DNA from: Cyanobium sp. Cruz CV13-4-11
GTDB taxonomy: Bacteria > Cyanobacteriota > Cyanobacteriia > PCC-6307 > Cyanobiaceae
Direction of reading: 5' to 3'
NCBI RefSeq assembly: GCF_024346055.1
Contig: NZ_JAGQCH010000013.1
Span: 1 to 64,000, forward strand
DNA length: 64,000 nucleotides
The notes beneath the pieces were generated by a model. It was not told the DNA's origin. It saw nothing but the letters and a program-made list of their open reading frames with translations, and searched no databases. Below, in pieces: positions 62,439 through 64,000 of the stretch. Made by a program: the position numbers and the translations under genes. The first letter of the stretch is position 1, and every line of letters begins with the position of its first letter.

Positions 62439-64000
62439 ATGCCCCAGCAGATCGTCATCGCTGAGCAGTTGCGGATCGCCGCAGTGCTCAGCGACGAACG
62501 CGTTGATGAACTGATCGTCGCCCAGGGTCGTTATCAGATCGGTGACGTCTATCTCGGAACCGTTGAAAACGTGTTGCCCGGGATCGATGCGGCGTTCGTC
62601 AACATCGGAGAAAGCGAGAAGAACGGCTTCATTCACATCACCGACCTCGGTCCCCTGCGACTGAGGAAGGGGGGCGCTGGCATCACCGAGCTGCTCGAGC
62701 CCAGGCAGAAGGTGCTCGTCCAGGTGATGAAGGAGCCCACGGGCACCAAGGGGCCACGGCTCACCGGGAACCTCTCCCTGCCGGGCCGCTTCCTGGTGCT
62801 TCAGCCCCATGGCCAGGGGGTCAACATCTCCCGACGCATCAACGGCGAAAACGAGCGCAACCGGTTGCGGGCCCTCGGTGTGCTGATCAAGCCCCCCGGT
62901 GCCGGCCTGCTGATCCGCACCGAGGCCGAGGACGTCAGCGAAGACATGCTGATCGACGACCTCGAGGGTCTGCTGCGTCAGTGGGAGTCGATCCAGCAGG
63001 CCGCCGAGACGGCGGCGCCGCCGGTGCTGCTCAACCGCGATGAGGATTTCATCCACCGGGTCCTGCGCGACCTCTACAGCCCCGATGTGCTGCGGGTGGT
63101 GGTCGACAGCGCTGATGCGGTGGCGCGGGTCAACGCCTTCCTCGGCTCCGACCAGGCCAATCTCCTGGTGGAGCACCACAGCGAATCCACCGAGATCCTG
63201 GAGCACTACCGGGTCAACGCGGCCATCCGTGATGCCCTCAAGCCGCGGGTGGATCTCCCCTCCGGCGGCTACGTGATCATCGAGCCCACCGAGGCTCTGA
63301 CGGTCATCGACGTCAACTCCGGCTCGTTCACCCGCTCGGCCAATGCCCGCGAGACGGTCCTGTGGACCAACTGCGAAGCGGCGGTGGAGATCGCCCGCCA
63401 GCTGAAGCTGCGCAACATCGGCGGCGTGGTGATCATTGACTTCATCGACATGGAGTCCCGCCGCGACCAACTGCAATTGCTGGAGCACTTCACCCAGGCC
63501 TCCCGCGACGACACCGCCCGTCCCCAGATTGCCCAGCTCACCGAGCTCGGCCTGGTGGAGCTGACCCGCAAACGCCAGGGCCAGAACATCTACGAACTGT
63601 TCGGCCGGGCCTGCCCCAGCTGTGGCGGCCTGGGTCATGTGGCCGTGCTGCCCGGCAAGGACACCCTCCAGCCCCTGGCCACGGTTTCGGGTCTGGTGCG
63701 CTCGGCGGCTTCGGCCCGGGCCGAAGTGGCCAGCCCCGCCAACGGAGGTGGTGAGGTCGGTGGCAGTGGCCGGCGACGGCGCGGTGGTCGTGGCGGCCGG
63801 GGCTCCGATGGGGCCGAGGCCCCGATGGCAAATGGGTTCGCCGACGGTGTTGGCAATGGCGCCCTCGCCGTGCCTTCCCCCCAGGAGACCATCCCCTCCT
63901 CCGAGGCGCCCCAACGTCGTCAGGAGCCCGAGGTGCTGGCCGTGCCGATGGACGCGGAGCAGGAGCTGGTCTACGGCTGGATGGGCCTGAGTCCGGCGCT
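62439..64000 (+). CDS. rne: Ribonuclease E/G, 3' end outside the window
   Basis: Over 520 residues seen, from ATG 62439 (MPQQIVIAEQLRIAAVLSDE). S1 domain region GDVYLGTVENVLPGIDAAFV, 5'-sensor and RNase H-like regions, the catalytic metal aspartates in LTVIDVNSGSFT and VVIIDFIDMESR, and the Zn-link CPSCGGLG are present. After it begins a Gly/Arg-rich linker (SGRRRRGGRGGRG), the non-catalytic scaffold of cyanobacterial RNase E. Initiates mRNA decay and rRNA processing. The C-terminus with the PNPase-binding motif lies beyond the edge. Confidence 0.97.
   Translation, partial: MPQQIVIAEQLRIAAVLSDERVDELIVAQGRYQIGDVYLGTVENVLPGIDAAFVNIGESEKNGFIHITDLGPLRLRKGGAGITELLEPRQKVLVQVMKEPTGTKGPRLTGNLSLPGRFLVLQPHGQGVNISRRINGENERNRLRALGVLIKPPGAGLLIRTEAEDVSEDMLIDDLEGLLRQWESIQQAAETAAPPVLLNRDEDFIHRVLRDLYSPDVLRVVVDSADAVARVNAFLGSDQANLLVEHHSESTEILEHYRVNAAIRDALKPRVDLPSGGYVIIEPTEALTVIDVNSGSFTRSANARETVLWTNCEAAVEIARQLKLRNIGGVVIIDFIDMESRRDQLQLLEHFTQASRDDTARPQIAQLTELGLVELTRKRQGQNIYELFGRACPSCGGLGHVAVLPGKDTLQPLATVSGLVRSAASARAEVASPANGGGEVGGSGRRRRGGRGGRGSDGAEAPMANGFADGVGNGALAVPSPQETIPSSEAPQRRQEPEVLAVPMDAEQELVYGWMGLSPA

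Overview
The window is a GC-rich cyanobacterial chromosome segment, most likely from the Synechococcus/Cyanobium clade. The host genes support this: psbA with a D1 C-terminal extension, psbO, a radical-SAM gene next to psbA, crtR, ycf66, ycf20, a PCP_red miniprotein, cyanobacterial DUF2555 and DUF6679 proteins, dapL, and a RNase E with a cyanobacterial layout. Host genes are tightly packed and often overlap by 1-4 bases.

Layout. (1) Positions 1-17.6 kb are an accessory island. It holds ISAs1 and IS91 transposase remnants, a complete-looking type I restriction-modification set (hsdM-hsdS ... hsdR) with an MntA/HepT toxin-antitoxin pair and a DUF429 remnant between S and R, an addiction-module/RelE pair, a RHH/VapC remnant, two DUF4160-DUF2442 pairs, small unknown genes, an FMN reductase, an ABC exporter-like gene, an unknown membrane-anchored protein and a family-25 glycosyltransferase. 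Decay is heavy: six genes carry exactly one in-frame nonsense codon and several others are frameshifted or deleted. (2) 17.7-28.8 kb is host core: ileS, ycf66, tRNA-Leu(UAG), a DUF1400 hydrolase, crtR, gatC, a creatininase-family gene, a DNA-3-methyladenine glycosylase overlapping pyrB, ycf20 and small conserved genes. (3) 28,843-41,620 is a 12.8-kb integrative element inserted at the 3' end of tRNA-Ala(CGC). A 15-bp direct repeat bounds it, and three 12-bp-spaced CTGCACCCA boxes lie just inside each end. It encodes a tyrosine integrase, a serine recombinase, a primase/helicase, a winged-helix protein beside inverted iteron arrays (a candidate origin), an intact HigBA pair and many small unknown genes. 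No capsid genes are visible, so it looks like a satellite or tycheposon-type element. (4) 41.7-64 kb returns to host genes: DUF2555, coaBC, psbO, sat, ftsH, KDPG aldolase, aroC, a methyltransferase, psbA, the radical-SAM gene, two tandem beta-helix/RTX-like secreted proteins (the second broken), a CPBP protease, clpS, dapL, a B12-type radical-SAM protein and the 5' part of rne.

How they fit together: the host genes cover photosystem II structure and light acclimation, carotenoid hydroxylation, translation, aromatic, lysine, pyrimidine, CoA and sulfate metabolism, and proteolysis. The accessory genes are defence, addiction and mobility functions. In the island, every antitoxin gene seen is intact while HepT, RelE and VapC are broken. 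The only intact classical toxin-antitoxin pair, HigBA, is on the integrated element.
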